A stretch of DNA of 64,000 bases, taken from assembly GCA_913043255.1 (NCBI GenBank), contig CAJWLK010000001.1, positions 62,001 through 126,000 of the forward strand. Reading direction: 5' to 3'. Of the stretch, positions 32,544-40,165 are shown piece after piece; the stretch's first letter is position 1; each line of letters begins with the position of its first letter. The notes below the pieces were generated by a model. That model was not told the origin of the DNA and made no database searches. It worked only from the letters and a program-made list of their open reading frames with translations. The position numbers were made by a program, and so were the translations under genes. The stretch comes from an uncultured Gemmatimonadota bacterium (GTDB lineage: Bacteria > Gemmatimonadota > Gemmatimonadetes > Palauibacterales > Palauibacteraceae).

Positions 32544-33098
32544 TCAGAGTTTCGCGGGCGTAACTCCAGTTTGTCCTTGATACTTACCTGCCCTGTCCGC
32601 GTAACTGATCTCACACACGGTGTCAGATTCAAAGAAGAGTACTTGAGAGATTCCTTCATTGGCGTAGACCTTAGCAGGTAACGGCGTAGTGTTTGAAATC
32701 TCGAGCGTAACATGCCCTTCCCATTCCGGCTCAAAGGGCGTCACATTCACAATGAGGCCAATCCTGGCGTATGTTGACTTTCCAACACAAATCGTAAGCA
32801 CAGATCTCGGAATCCGGAAATACTCCACAGAGCGTGCAAGCACGAATGAGTTCGGTGGGATGATACAAACGTCGCCTTGAAACGACATGAATGAGTCTTC
32901 GTCAAACTCTTTCGGATCGACCAATGGGAATAGCGCGTTGTGGAAGATCCGAAATTCGTCTGCAACTCTCATGTCATACCCATAGCTGCTCACTCCATAG
33001 GAGATGACACCATCTCGGACTTGATTCTCCGCAAACGGTTCAATCATCCGATGCTCTTCCGCCATACGTCGGATCCAACCATCGCTCTTAATCGTCAT
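32544..33098 (-). CDS. dcd: dCTP deaminase
   Basis: Deaminates dCTP to dUTP to feed thymidylate synthesis. 184 residues. Family segments [51 protein letters not shown]-type sequence and [14 protein letters not shown] at the C-terminus are diagnostic. It converges with the hydrolase gene; the 52-bp gap lacks an obvious terminator. Whether it is mono- or bifunctional (dUTPase) is not decided by eye. Confidence 0.96.
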   Translation of the reverse strand: MTIKSDGWIRRMAEEHRMIEPFAENQVRDGVISYGVSSYGYDMRVADEFRIFHNALFPLVDPKEFDEDSFMSFQGDVCIIPPNSFVLARSVEYFRIPRSVLTICVGKSTYARIGLIVNVTPFEPEWEGHVTLEISNTTPLPAKVYANEGISQVLFFESDTVCEISYADRAGKYQGQTGVTPAKL

Positions 33099-33156
33099 TC
33101 AGCCTCTCCCCCCAAAACCACCTCCAAATATGAAGTCGATTAACGAATGGACTCCG

Positions 33157-33528
33157 TCAAGTCCGTGTAAAAACCAACCAAGCAGCCCATGCCCAGCCCG
33201 CTATCAAGAGCACACCGCCGACGGGAGTTACGGCTCCGAGCCAACGAACATTGGTAAGCGCCAATGCATAAAGCGTGCCGCTAAATATGACCACACCGAC
33301 CAGCAAGAGAAGGCCCGGACCATTCCAAGCCGTTTCTGGCCAACGGTCCGCCACCAAACCTAAAATCGCAAGAGCAAAGGCATGTGCCATATGATAACGA
33401 GACGCCGTCTCGAAAATTTCCAGGTTCGAATCAGAAATTCGCCCGGTCAGAGCATGGCTCCCAAACGCCCCAGCTGCAACCGCCAAGCACCCTAAGAATA
33501 ACCCTGAAACAAGATATAGTTTATGTAT
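33157..33528 (-). CDS. DUF423-family small membrane protein, probable AUA start
   Basis: Small inner-membrane protein with about four hydrophobic segments; no function is established for DUF423. Conserved features are AAGAFGSHAL, ASRYHMAHAFALAILGL and VTPVGGVLLIAGW. The first in-frame ATG/GTG/TTG is a TTG at 33486, which would remove the first half of helix 1. In frame upstream lies HKLYLVSGLFLGCLAV, as expected for the family start, preceded by ATA at 33528. GAGGT lies exactly six nt ahead of this ATA. I therefore infer AUA initiation, giving 123 residues. An ATC one codon earlier is the alternative. Confidence 0.75.
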   Translation of the reverse strand: MHKLYLVSGLFLGCLAVAAGAFGSHALTGRISDSNLEIFETASRYHMAHAFALAILGLVADRWPETAWNGPGLLLLVGVVIFSGTLYALALTNVRWLGAVTPVGGVLLIAGWAWAAWLVFTRT

Positions 33529-33561
33529 GATGGGACCTCGGAATTTGGTGCAATTTTACCA

Positions 33562-33798
33562 CTACTCGCTAAGAGAAAATGCTCCCGCTCGAAATGTAGC
33601 CTCTTCGACAACTGTTTCCATCACACGATCCAACCGTTCTGGACTACTACTAGCCACTGTTGCTTCCACAATTGCCACCAACTCACGAGCTTCTTCACGG
33701 GTCAGTGGCGATGACCCCTCCCCTTCTTCGATTCGCACTCGGAGCCGCGTTAGTCGCTCGACCAGGTCACGGTGCTTGACCCTCTCTTCGTACGTCAT
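33562..33798 (-). CDS. Small charged helical protein, unknown
   Basis: 78 residues, rich in Glu and Arg (for example ERVKHRDLVERLTRLRVRIEEG and REEARELVAIVEATV), probably helical or coiled-coil. No family recognised. GGGGAGG about 8 nt upstream of the ATG is a strong ribosome site, which supports it as a real gene. It lies between moaE and the DUF423 gene; a plus-strand frame of 125 codons over the same region is low-complexity and judged a shadow. Confidence 0.6.
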   Translation of the reverse strand: MTYEERVKHRDLVERLTRLRVRIEEGEGSSPLTREEARELVAIVEATVASSSPERLDRVMETVVEEATFRAGAFSLSE

Positions 33799-33911
33799 CT
33801 TCCAAACCTCCCCGTCCCAGTATCAGAGCCACAAACCCAAAGTTGAGATCTTTCGGCCCTGGCTTTATCCACCGCCTTCGCTCCTTACATCTTGCACATT
33901 TTAGGGTGCCG

Positions 33912-34379
33912 TCAAGTTTTCGAGACCTCCGGCGAACCAACCCAATGCGAATCGCCATCTTGATAGTGCTCATGTTTCCAAATCGGAAGACGTTTTTTGA
34001 TCTCTTCAATAATCCAACGGGAAGCAGCGTAACAAGTATCTCGGTGAGGAGCTGAAATTCCAATAGCGACACTTACTTCACCGAGTTCCAGGTCTCCTAT
34101 CCTGTGATTTGCTTCAATCGAGCCCACTTCAAACCGCCGGCTCGCCTCACCACAGATAGCTCCAAGTTCCCGTTCAGCCATCTCTCCGTACGCCTCATAC
34201 GAAAGACTCGACACACTACGACCATCGTTGGTATTTCGCACTCGCCCCTGGAAGATTAAGACAGCACCATCTTCGTGTGTTCCCAAATTTTCAAACGCCC
34301 CTAAACCGTCAAGCGAATCTTGCGTAATACGAGTACAAACATCCAATTCAGGCTCTGATAACGATCCTTGTTCATGCAT
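33912..34379 (-). CDS. moaE: Molybdopterin synthase catalytic subunit
   Basis: Transfers sulfur from thiocarboxylated MoaD to precursor Z, forming molybdopterin. 155 residues. Typical segments: GAVLIFQGRVRNTNDGRSV, SYEAYGEMAE, HRIGDLELGEVSVAIG and the catalytic Lys region IKKRLPIWKHEHYQDGDSHWV. It follows moaD by 5 bp. Confidence 0.94.
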   Translation of the reverse strand: MHEQGSLSEPELDVCTRITQDSLDGLGAFENLGTHEDGAVLIFQGRVRNTNDGRSVSSLSYEAYGEMAERELGAICGEASRRFEVGSIEANHRIGDLELGEVSVAIGISAPHRDTCYAASRWIIEEIKKRLPIWKHEHYQDGDSHWVGSPEVSKT

Positions 34380-34384
34380 ACGAA

Positions 34385-34642
34385 TCAGCCCCCAGCTACC
34401 GGAGGAATCAGGGCCACTTCATCGCCATCATTAAGTAGTGTCTCCATCTCTGCATACCTTTGATTGACAGCAACTACAACTCGCTCGGGCAACCAATCAC
34501 AGCCAGCGGCACCACGCATCTCATCAAGAAAATCTTCGACCGTACTCTCGCTAGGCAATTCCAGATAACCGGGTGATTTATACTGGGACAGTTCGCCATA
34601 AATCCCAAAAAATAGCGTACGAACAGAAATGACTTCGGTCAT
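34385..34642 (-). CDS. moaD: Molybdopterin synthase sulfur carrier subunit
   Basis: Ubiquitin-like sulfur carrier. 85 residues ending in the essential Gly-Gly (IPPVAGG), with GDEVALIPP as in MoaD. It overlaps the preceding 91-residue gene as ATGA and is followed by moaE. No other molybdopterin genes are in the window. Confidence 0.94.
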   Translation of the reverse strand: MTEVISVRTLFFGIYGELSQYKSPGYLELPSESTVEDFLDEMRGAAGCDWLPERVVVAVNQRYAEMETLLNDGDEVALIPPVAGG

Positions 34643-34914
34643 ACCGTAGACGAATGCAAGGCGATCTGTGCAACAAGGCGTGGGACTATCCCCTCCTCAC
34701 GCAGGGTCGTTACTCGAACTTTAGTTTTACCTTGAAGCTCGGGATCAGGAAATGCTGCGACAGACAGATGTCCACGGAACGTGCAAAAGGCAATGTGTGA
34801 CTCGCTCTCCGTCTCGATCCAAGCGTTTGCCACGGAATCCTGACCCAGAAAAAACGAGCGAGTCAACTCCAGCACAGCCGTTGGCGGCAGCGAACTTTCG
34901 ATCTCTGTCGTCAT
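34639..34914 (-). CDS. Unknown 91-residue protein, first gene of the moaD-moaE unit
   Basis: No family recognised. Contains TAVLELTRSFFLGQDSVANAWIETESESHIAF and a basic segment KTKVRVTTLREEG. The ATG at 34914 is preceded by GAGGGG five nt upstream and is preferred to an earlier frame start at 34992. Its stop overlaps the moaD start as ATGA, which argues for co-translation and perhaps a molybdopterin-related role, but that is inference only. It is divergent from the aminotransferase gene. Confidence 0.6.
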   Translation of the reverse strand: MTTEIESSLPPTAVLELTRSFFLGQDSVANAWIETESESHIAFCTFRGHLSVAAFPDPELQGKTKVRVTTLREEGIVPRLVAQIALHSSTV

Positions 34915-35081
34915 CGTGCCCCTCAGCGTAACATCGTCCCTTGCAACGTTAGCATGTGACGATTGGTTTTCAATTAGTCGATTTATCGCCAAACCTTGGC
35001 CATGATAATCGGCTTCGCCTACAATACATCGTCGTCAGCTTCCCTCAAACACATAGACCCTTTACAGCGGAGCCACCTAAG

Positions 35082-36254
35082 GTGTCCATCGAAGATTTCT
35101 CACCCAACGTTGAACACCTTGAGCCATCTTCGACGCTTGTCCTTGCAGCCAGAGCTCGAGCTTTAAAGGCCGATGGAGTACCCGTTGTAGACCTTTCTGC
35201 CGGCGAGCCTCAATATGCATCCCCTGCGTTCGCCCTGCAGGCAGCGACTTCCGCTATCGAAGCGGGGAAAACAGGATATCCTCCAACATCCGGCCTCCCA
35301 GAACTCCGACAAGCCATTGCAGCATACCTCACCGAAACTACCGCGACCACAGCCGTAGACCCAACCGAGGTAATTGTCAGTGCCGGAGTTAAACAAGCGC
35401 TGTTCAACTGCTGCTATGCACTCTTTGGCGAGGGAGACGAAGTTCTAATCCCAACTCCATATTGGGTGAGCTATCCAGCACTCGTTGATCTCGCAGGGGC
35501 GAAATCGGTCTTCGTAGATACCGCTTGGGATGACGGATTATTGGTCTCAGTAGAACAACTCGAGGCAGCTCGTTCATCAAAGACTCGCGGACTATTGCTA
35601 AATAGCCCCTCAAATCCCAGCGGGGCGGTCTACGACCTTAAACACCTTACTGAAATACTCGTATGGGCCGCTGAGCATGACATTTGGGTTTTGTCCGATG
35701 AGATCTATCGTCGACTAGCCTACGAGAACGCTGCACCCTCTGTCTTTGATATTCCAGATCGTGGTGACCACGTAATACTCCTCGATGGTGTGTCAAAGGC
35801 TTTTTGCATGCCCGGATTTCGAATTGGTTATGCGGTAGGGCCGGAACAACTCATTCGGAAAACCACAGACCTTCAAGGACAGACAACCTCAGGCGCCGCT
35901 GGCCCTTCCCAATACGCCGCCGCCGCCGCCCTCAATCAGAGTGACGCGCGAGAGGCCTTTGTTACTAACCTCGTCAGTCAATTGCATATCCTCCGCGATA
36001 TTGGGATCTCGAGGCTGCAAGCGATTGATGCCATAGAGGTCCAACCAGCACCTGGCGCACTTTATTTCTACGTAAAATTACTAGATGACTCCAAGTCATC
36101 CATGGAGGTAGCCGAGGATCTTCTTCTGAATGGGCTTGTAGCCTCCGTGCCCGGCGAACCCTTTGGATCCCCCGGACACTTACGATTCAACTTCGCGGTA
36201 GAGCGACCAGTCCTAGAAGAGGGGCTAGAGCGCATCACAGCATTCTTCGAATGA
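35082..36254 (+). CDS. Class-I aminotransferase, aspartate-aminotransferase type
   Basis: PLP enzyme that probably transaminates aspartate with 2-oxoglutarate. 390 residues with the GTG at 35082; GGAG lies about 9 nt upstream. The frame continues to 34956, but the added residues lie in the divergent gene region and are not family-like. Motifs: DLSAGEPQYASP, GYPPTSGLPELR, NSPSNPSGAVY, DEIYRRLAYE, and the PLP lysine in GVSKAFCMPGFRIGY. Exact substrate is not proven. It converges with the HU-like gene; a weak TCCCC/GGGGA hairpin without a T-tract lies at 36255-36272. Confidence 0.9.
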   Translation: MSIEDFSPNVEHLEPSSTLVLAARARALKADGVPVVDLSAGEPQYASPAFALQAATSAIEAGKTGYPPTSGLPELRQAIAAYLTETTATTAVDPTEVIVSAGVKQALFNCCYALFGEGDEVLIPTPYWVSYPALVDLAGAKSVFVDTAWDDGLLVSVEQLEAARSSKTRGLLLNSPSNPSGAVYDLKHLTEILVWAAEHDIWVLSDEIYRRLAYENAAPSVFDIPDRGDHVILLDGVSKAFCMPGFRIGYAVGPEQLIRKTTDLQGQTTSGAAGPSQYAAAAALNQSDAREAFVTNLVSQLHILRDIGISRLQAIDAIEVQPAPGALYFYVKLLDDSKSSMEVAEDLLLNGLVASVPGEPFGSPGHLRFNFAVERPVLEEGLERITAFFE

Positions 36255-36339
36255 TCCCCAGTTAACGGGGGACTCTAGCCATTGAAGGCATGAGAGTACG
36301 ACACAACCCAACCACTATATTTTCCGAAAACAAGCTTCT

Positions 36340-36630
36340 CTACTGGTGTGTCTTTTCAACTTCCGCCTTGAAGAGCCGAGAAGGCTTGAAAACTGGTACA
36401 GCCCTTGCCGGGACTCTAACAGGTTCTCCCGTACGCGGATTCCGTCCTAATCGCGGTCGCCGGTCGCGCACCTTGAAGGTCCCGAACCCGCGGATTTCTA
36501 TGTTCTCACCCTCAACCATGGCTTGCTTGATGGCATTGAGGAACCCATCTACTAGCACAGCACAGTCTTTCTTCGTCACACCAGGTCCAATGGCCTCGTG
36601 GACACGTACTACCAAATCCGCCTTCGTCAT
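36340..36630 (-). CDS. HU/IHF-family DNA-binding protein
   Basis: Nucleoid-associated histone-like protein. 96 residues with the ATG at 36630 (GAGGAA about 6 nt upstream). Contains the family signature IEIRGFGTFKVRDRRPRLGRNPRTGEPVRVPARAVPVFKPS with the beta-arm GRNPRTGEPV. It looks closer to IHF-like than to classical HU, but the call is not decisive. A GTGCC/GGCAC hairpin (36653-36666) sits between sppA and this gene. sppA ends 73 bp upstream. Confidence 0.9.
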   Translation of the reverse strand: MTKADLVVRVHEAIGPGVTKKDCAVLVDGFLNAIKQAMVEGENIEIRGFGTFKVRDRRPRLGRNPRTGEPVRVPARAVPVFKPSRLFKAEVEKTHQ

Positions 36631-36652
36631 CTTCACTTCCTCGAAAAGTGAT

Positions 36653-36666
36653 GTGCCACCTGGCAC
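36653..36666 (-). promoter_or_regulatory. Small hairpin upstream of the HU-like gene
   Basis: GTGCC-AGGT-GGCAC on the minus strand, a 5-bp GC stem with a 4-nt loop, lies 22 nt ahead of the HU-like start. No U-tract follows, so it is not a typical terminator. It might be a leader structure; function is inferred only. Confidence 0.25.
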
Positions 36667-36702
36667 TGGTAAGCCTTCAATTATCCGGAAACGACTAGTT
36701 CT

Positions 36703-37611
36703 TCATCTCCACTCATAAAGTAAGCGTGGCGTGCCTCGCTGAATTGGCAAAAGCGATCCTACCAAACCTTGAGCCTCCAAACCGGCAATTCCAAGCAGGA
36801 GATCAAGCAGCCCAACAGTCGGATCTTGTGGCCGCACGACTTTAGGATCCGAGCCTAACCCTGCCATAACTCCCGTCAATGAAATCACAGCGCTGAGCGT
36901 CGAAAGCTCATCGATGAGTCCCAGTTCCTTGGCCTGGCGGCCCGAGTAAATTCGTCCATCGGCCAATTCTCGAACTTCTTCAATACTAAGTGGGCGATTG
37001 GCCGCTACCACCTCAACAAACTGTTCATAGACATCTGTTATGAACACCTCAAGGACCTTTCGATCAGTATCCGACAGAGGACGACTTAAACTCCCCATAT
37101 CTTTAAACTCGCCACTCTTTACGACCTGCCAATTCAACCCAACCTTACTGAAAAGCTCCCCCGCATCTGGAAACTCCATCAGAACGCCTATTGATCCTGT
37201 AATCGTTCCTGGTAAGGCAAAGACACTGTCCGCTCCCATCGCGGCGTAGTAGCCACCTGATGCGGCGACATCACCCATCCATGCTATGACGGGCCGTTCA
37301 TCCCCATCACGCAAATCACGAATGGCCTCGTAGATGGATTGAGAAGCTCCCACCGTCCCCCCCGGCGACTCAATTTCGATTATAAACGCTTGGACACCAT
37401 CATCCTCTTTGAGCGTTGTGAGGTTTTCGATGAACTGGTCCTCGTCAGCAATGGAGCCAAGGAGAGGAACAACCGCGACCGCCCCACCAGACGACAATCC
37501 ATCTCCACTGGAAAGCCAACGAATGGATATGACGAGTCCAATCAAAAACACACCAAACACAAGAAGGAGTGCCAGGCGGGTATTTCCTTTGAGCTTATTT
37601 ATTATTTTCAT
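36703..37611 (-). CDS. sppA: Signal peptide peptidase SppA (short, 36K-type)
   Basis: Membrane-anchored serine protease that degrades cleaved signal peptides. 302 residues, the short SppA form. N-terminal anchor about 13-31 (LALLLVFGVFLIGLVISI). Serine in DVAASGGYYAA and catalytic Lys in VKSGEFKDMG are both visible, together with SPGGTVGAS and GTITGSIGV. It lies 42 bp from the carA stop and may be co-transcribed with the HU-like gene. Confidence 0.94.
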   Translation of the reverse strand: MKIINKLKGNTRLALLLVFGVFLIGLVISIRWLSSGDGLSSGGAVAVVPLLGSIADEDQFIENLTTLKEDDGVQAFIIEIESPGGTVGASQSIYEAIRDLRDGDERPVIAWMGDVAASGGYYAAMGADSVFALPGTITGSIGVLMEFPDAGELFSKVGLNWQVVKSGEFKDMGSLSRPLSDTDRKVLEVFITDVYEQFVEVVAANRPLSIEEVRELADGRIYSGRQAKELGLIDELSTLSAVISLTGVMAGLGSDPKVVRPQDPTVGLLDLLLGIAGLEAQGLVGSLLPIQRGTPRLLYEWR

Positions 37612-37653
37612 ACACTCAATCTAGACAGCTAATAGACATCGTTCAAGTTATTG

Positions 37654-38778
37654 CTATGATTGACGTTCGGACATTGCCTCCAAGAACTGCTTGAAAAGAT
37701 ACCGGCTATCGTGAGGTCCTGGTGCAGACTCAGGGTGATACTGAACCGCGAACACTGGGCGCTCCGAGTGAGCGAGGCCTTCTACGGTGCCATCATTTAG
37801 ATTGCGATGAGTAACTTGGAGGTCTGGGGCACCAACGATCTCGCCATTTTCTTCCTCTACCGCGAAACCATGGTTTTGGGAAGTAACCTCAACCACCCCA
37901 GTCGCGTAGTTAAGCACTGGATGATTTCCACCTCGATGCCCGTAAGGAAGTTTATAGTTTTTCGCACCGAACGCGCGAGCAATCAATTGATGTCCAAGAC
38001 ATATTCCGAACAAAGGCACTCCAGCATCACTCAAGGACTGGATTCGTTCGACTGCCCCCGGAACAGCTTCAGGATCTCCTGGCCCGTTCGAGACAAAAAC
38101 ACCCTGGGGATCAGCTTCCAGTAAAACTTCGACAGGCGTATCACAGGGTAGCACTCGCACCCTATAACCCTCACGCCGTAGCAAATCCAAGCTGCGAAGC
38201 TTAACCCCGTAATCCAAACACAAAACGAGACCATGGTCTATTCCTGGGTCACTAGAGCCAAGTTCGTAGGAGTCCTTCGTTGACACTGTAGTAGCAAGAT
38301 CACGGCCCTGCATCTGAGGCTCGTCCTTCAACCGCTCGAGTGCCACCTTGGGTAAGATCCCATCATGGGCCAATATCGCTCGCATGGAACCCACATCTCT
38401 GATATGTCGGGTCAGCGCACGTGTATCCGTACCGATAAGAGTTGGGATTTTATGTTTGGAAAGGTAGTCCGGTAGATTGGAATCCGCCGGGCCCGATCCA
38501 ATGCGCACAGAGAGATCGCGTACTACGAAACCTGAAACCCAAGGTTTTCTCGATTGGGTATCGGGGTCGCGAACCCCATAAACCCCTTGCATCGGGGCTG
38601 TCATTATCACTATCTGACCAGCGAACGAAGGGTCCGTAAGAACTTCATGATACCCAGCCATTACAGTTGTAAAGACGGCTTCGCCCGCAGTTTCCTGGTC
38701 GGGGCCAAGATATCTACCGTCGAAACGGCGTCCATCTTCTAACAACATATATCCCAACTGTCCTTGCATCTTATGCAC
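37654..38778 (-). CDS. carA: Carbamoyl-phosphate synthase small subunit
   Basis: Glutaminase subunit supplying ammonia for carbamoyl phosphate (arginine and pyrimidine synthesis). 374 residues. The Cys nucleophile is in FGICLGHQLIARAFG and the His/Glu pair in QYHPESAPGPHDS. A second ATG three codons in is possible. carB is not in the window, so the pair is split or the partner lies elsewhere. Confidence 0.96.
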   Translation of the reverse strand: MHKMQGQLGYMLLEDGRRFDGRYLGPDQETAGEAVFTTVMAGYHEVLTDPSFAGQIVIMTAPMQGVYGVRDPDTQSRKPWVSGFVVRDLSVRIGSGPADSNLPDYLSKHKIPTLIGTDTRALTRHIRDVGSMRAILAHDGILPKVALERLKDEPQMQGRDLATTVSTKDSYELGSSDPGIDHGLVLCLDYGVKLRSLDLLRREGYRVRVLPCDTPVEVLLEADPQGVFVSNGPGDPEAVPGAVERIQSLSDAGVPLFGICLGHQLIARAFGAKNYKLPYGHRGGNHPVLNYATGVVEVTSQNHGFAVEEENGEIVGAPDLQVTHRNLNDGTVEGLAHSERPVFAVQYHPESAPGPHDSRYLFKQFLEAMSERQS

Positions 38779-38887
38779 TCGCCTGGTCCAATTGATTGTT
38801 AGAACTGTTCACTTGCGACGCGAAAATACTTTTCGGCGTTACCGGAGACCCGAGACCGCGGGAGTCAAATTGACGCCCTCTCAAAAA

Positions 38888-39505
38888 ATGCCCAAGCACC
38901 AGGAACACGAGTCGCCCCTTGTATACATCTTCGCGGACGAATCCTGTCTGGGCAACCAGTTCGAGGAACGTAGTAACCCGGGCGCAGCTGCAGGCCTGAT
39001 CGAAAGTTTCGATCACGAGGAAGGGTGGCACCGGAGAGACTTCTCCCACTTCGACCCTGATACGACCAATAATCGTATGGCCATAATGTCCGGCATTGTA
39101 GGCTTGCAGCAACTTCGCCAGCCATGCCGAGTAATTTTCACCAGCGACAGCCAATATCTAATCAAAGGGATGAAGGAGTGGATCCACGGTTGGGCACGAA
39201 GGGGTTGGAGACGAAAAGGTGGCCCCATAGAAAATCTTCAGCTATGGCAAGACCTCATACGTGAAACAACTCTCCACCAGGTCGATTGGCGCTGGACTCT
39301 TGGTCACGCTGATGATCCGAAGAATGAATATGCTGATTCGCTCGCTGTCACGGCCGCACGTACAGGTCAAGGCTCCAGTGGCCTTGTTCCATCGCATTTT
39401 GATGCTTGGTTAGCCGAACAACAGGAACATAATCGATTTCCCGATTTTCTTGACCTTCCAAGCGTTCGGGAGTTCCGAGCGAACAAGCTACCACCGCGAG
39501 TTTAA
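38888..39505 (+). CDS. RNase HI-like protein with an altered active site
   Basis: RNase H fold of 205 residues, longer than classical RNase HI (about 150). The frame could start at 38792, but residues before the ATG at 38888 are not family-like. Matching positions: D17 (FADESCLGN), D87 (TSDSQYL), H140 (LGHADDPKN) and D150 (EYADSLA). The Glu of the universal TTNNRMEL motif is Ala65 here (TTNNRMAIM), so one of four metal-coordinating carboxylates is missing. About 20 extra residues precede this motif and about 45 follow the fold. Possibly low-activity or a non-catalytic RNA:DNA-hybrid binder; not shown. Confidence 0.85.
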   Translation: MPKHQEHESPLVYIFADESCLGNQFEERSNPGAAAGLIESFDHEEGWHRRDFSHFDPDTTNNRMAIMSGIVGLQQLRQPCRVIFTSDSQYLIKGMKEWIHGWARRGWRRKGGPIENLQLWQDLIRETTLHQVDWRWTLGHADDPKNEYADSLAVTAARTGQGSSGLVPSHFDAWLAEQQEHNRFPDFLDLPSVREFRANKLPPRV

Positions 39506-39544
39506 GCTCCCGCTAGTTTTTCAGCACGGATACAGAAGGGCCGT

Positions 39545-39964
39545 TTACGAACTACTAGAGTCTTGGCTGGATCCATCAGCTGGAGCACTTCCCTCCACGT
39601 TACCCGGAATAACTTCAGAATCTGTTTCGGTCGAAGATTCCATATCCAGTAGCGCTGGAGGCGCTTCCGGCAGAGTTGACTGGCCTGGCAACCCGTCCCC
39701 TCGGAGAATTGATTCGGGTGCAGCCGCCGGACGAGAAGAGAAAACCGCCAAAACCAATGCCAAGAACAAAAACCCACCGCCGCCAATCCAAGTCATCTTT
39801 GTTAGAGCCGTCGCAGCTTGGCGCCCACCCATGAAAGAATCAGTGGACGAGGAAGCCCCACCAAACGATGCGGCCAACCCCCCACCCTTCCCTGATTGGA
39901 TCAAGATTATCAGGCAGAGAAAGACTGCCAGGAGTGAGATCACAACAATTAGAAATGGAAACAT
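39545..39964 (-). CDS. secG: Protein-export membrane protein SecG
   Basis: SecYEG accessory subunit. 139 residues with the ATG at 39964. Two membrane segments (about 3-22 and 54-73) surround the family motif ILIQSGKGGGLAASFGG. After the second helix there is an extra acidic, Ser/Pro-rich tail of about 65 residues ending in a Ser run; this is longer than in E. coli SecG (110). An upstream GTG frame to 40024 would add residues unlike the family. It lies downstream of a terminator that follows tpiA. Confidence 0.92.
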   Translation of the reverse strand: MFPFLIVVISLLAVFLCLIILIQSGKGGGLAASFGGASSSTDSFMGGRQAATALTKMTWIGGGGFLFLALVLAVFSSRPAAAPESILRGDGLPGQSTLPEAPPALLDMESSTETDSEVIPGNVEGSAPADGSSQDSSSS

Positions 39965-39987
39965 CTTTCCACTCGACTCGTTTACAT

Positions 39988-40013
39988 AAAAACGGCGCCC
40001 GAACGGAGACGCC
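39988..40013 (-). terminator. Intrinsic terminator between tpiA and secG
   Basis: On the minus strand a 7-bp stem (GGCGTCT pairing with GGGCGCC, including two G-U pairs) with a CCGTTC loop is followed by G and five T. The stem is at 39994-40013 and the T-run at 39988-39992. It lies 150 nt after the tpiA stop and 24 bp before the secG start. It could end the gap-pgk-tpiA transcript or act as a secG attenuator. Confidence 0.55.
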
Positions 40014-40070
40014 CGCACGACCACCTAGTACCAATTACAGTCAAGCCTAAAGCTAGGTCTAGTAAGTCCT

Positions 40071-40105
40071 CCTGGCAACGAAAAGCCATGCGCCGCCCTG
40101 CCAGG
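40071..40105 (-). repeat. Inverted repeat in the 3' region after tpiA
   Basis: Arms CCTGGCA (40071-40077) and TGCCAGG (40099-40105) are perfect 7-bp complements separated by 21 bp. A smaller CCTA/TAGG stem-loop lies next to it near 40046-40057. This 150-bp stretch (40014-40165) between tpiA and the terminator has no gene. The structures suggest a structured 3' UTR or a small RNA, but no family is recognised. Confidence 0.35.
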
Positions 40106-40165
40106 CTTAACCGCGCAGACCGCCATATTTCGCTACTCGCACTCTAAATGCGCTGTTTACGGAGG

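Noticed and set aside
33527-33904. 125-codon plus-strand frame over the 78-residue gene and DUF423 start region
   Set aside because: Low-complexity Ser/Arg composition and no ribosome site, whereas the minus-strand gene has a strong one.
36255-36272. Bidirectional terminator between the aminotransferase and HU-like genes
   Set aside because: The hairpin is only 5 bp (TCCCC/GGGGA) and has no T-run on either strand.
40081-40165. A GGTTAAGCC-like stretch that recalls part of 5S rRNA, or a possible tRNA near secG
   Set aside because: No full 5S or tRNA cloverleaf pairing could be built in this region; kept only as a structured intergenic region.
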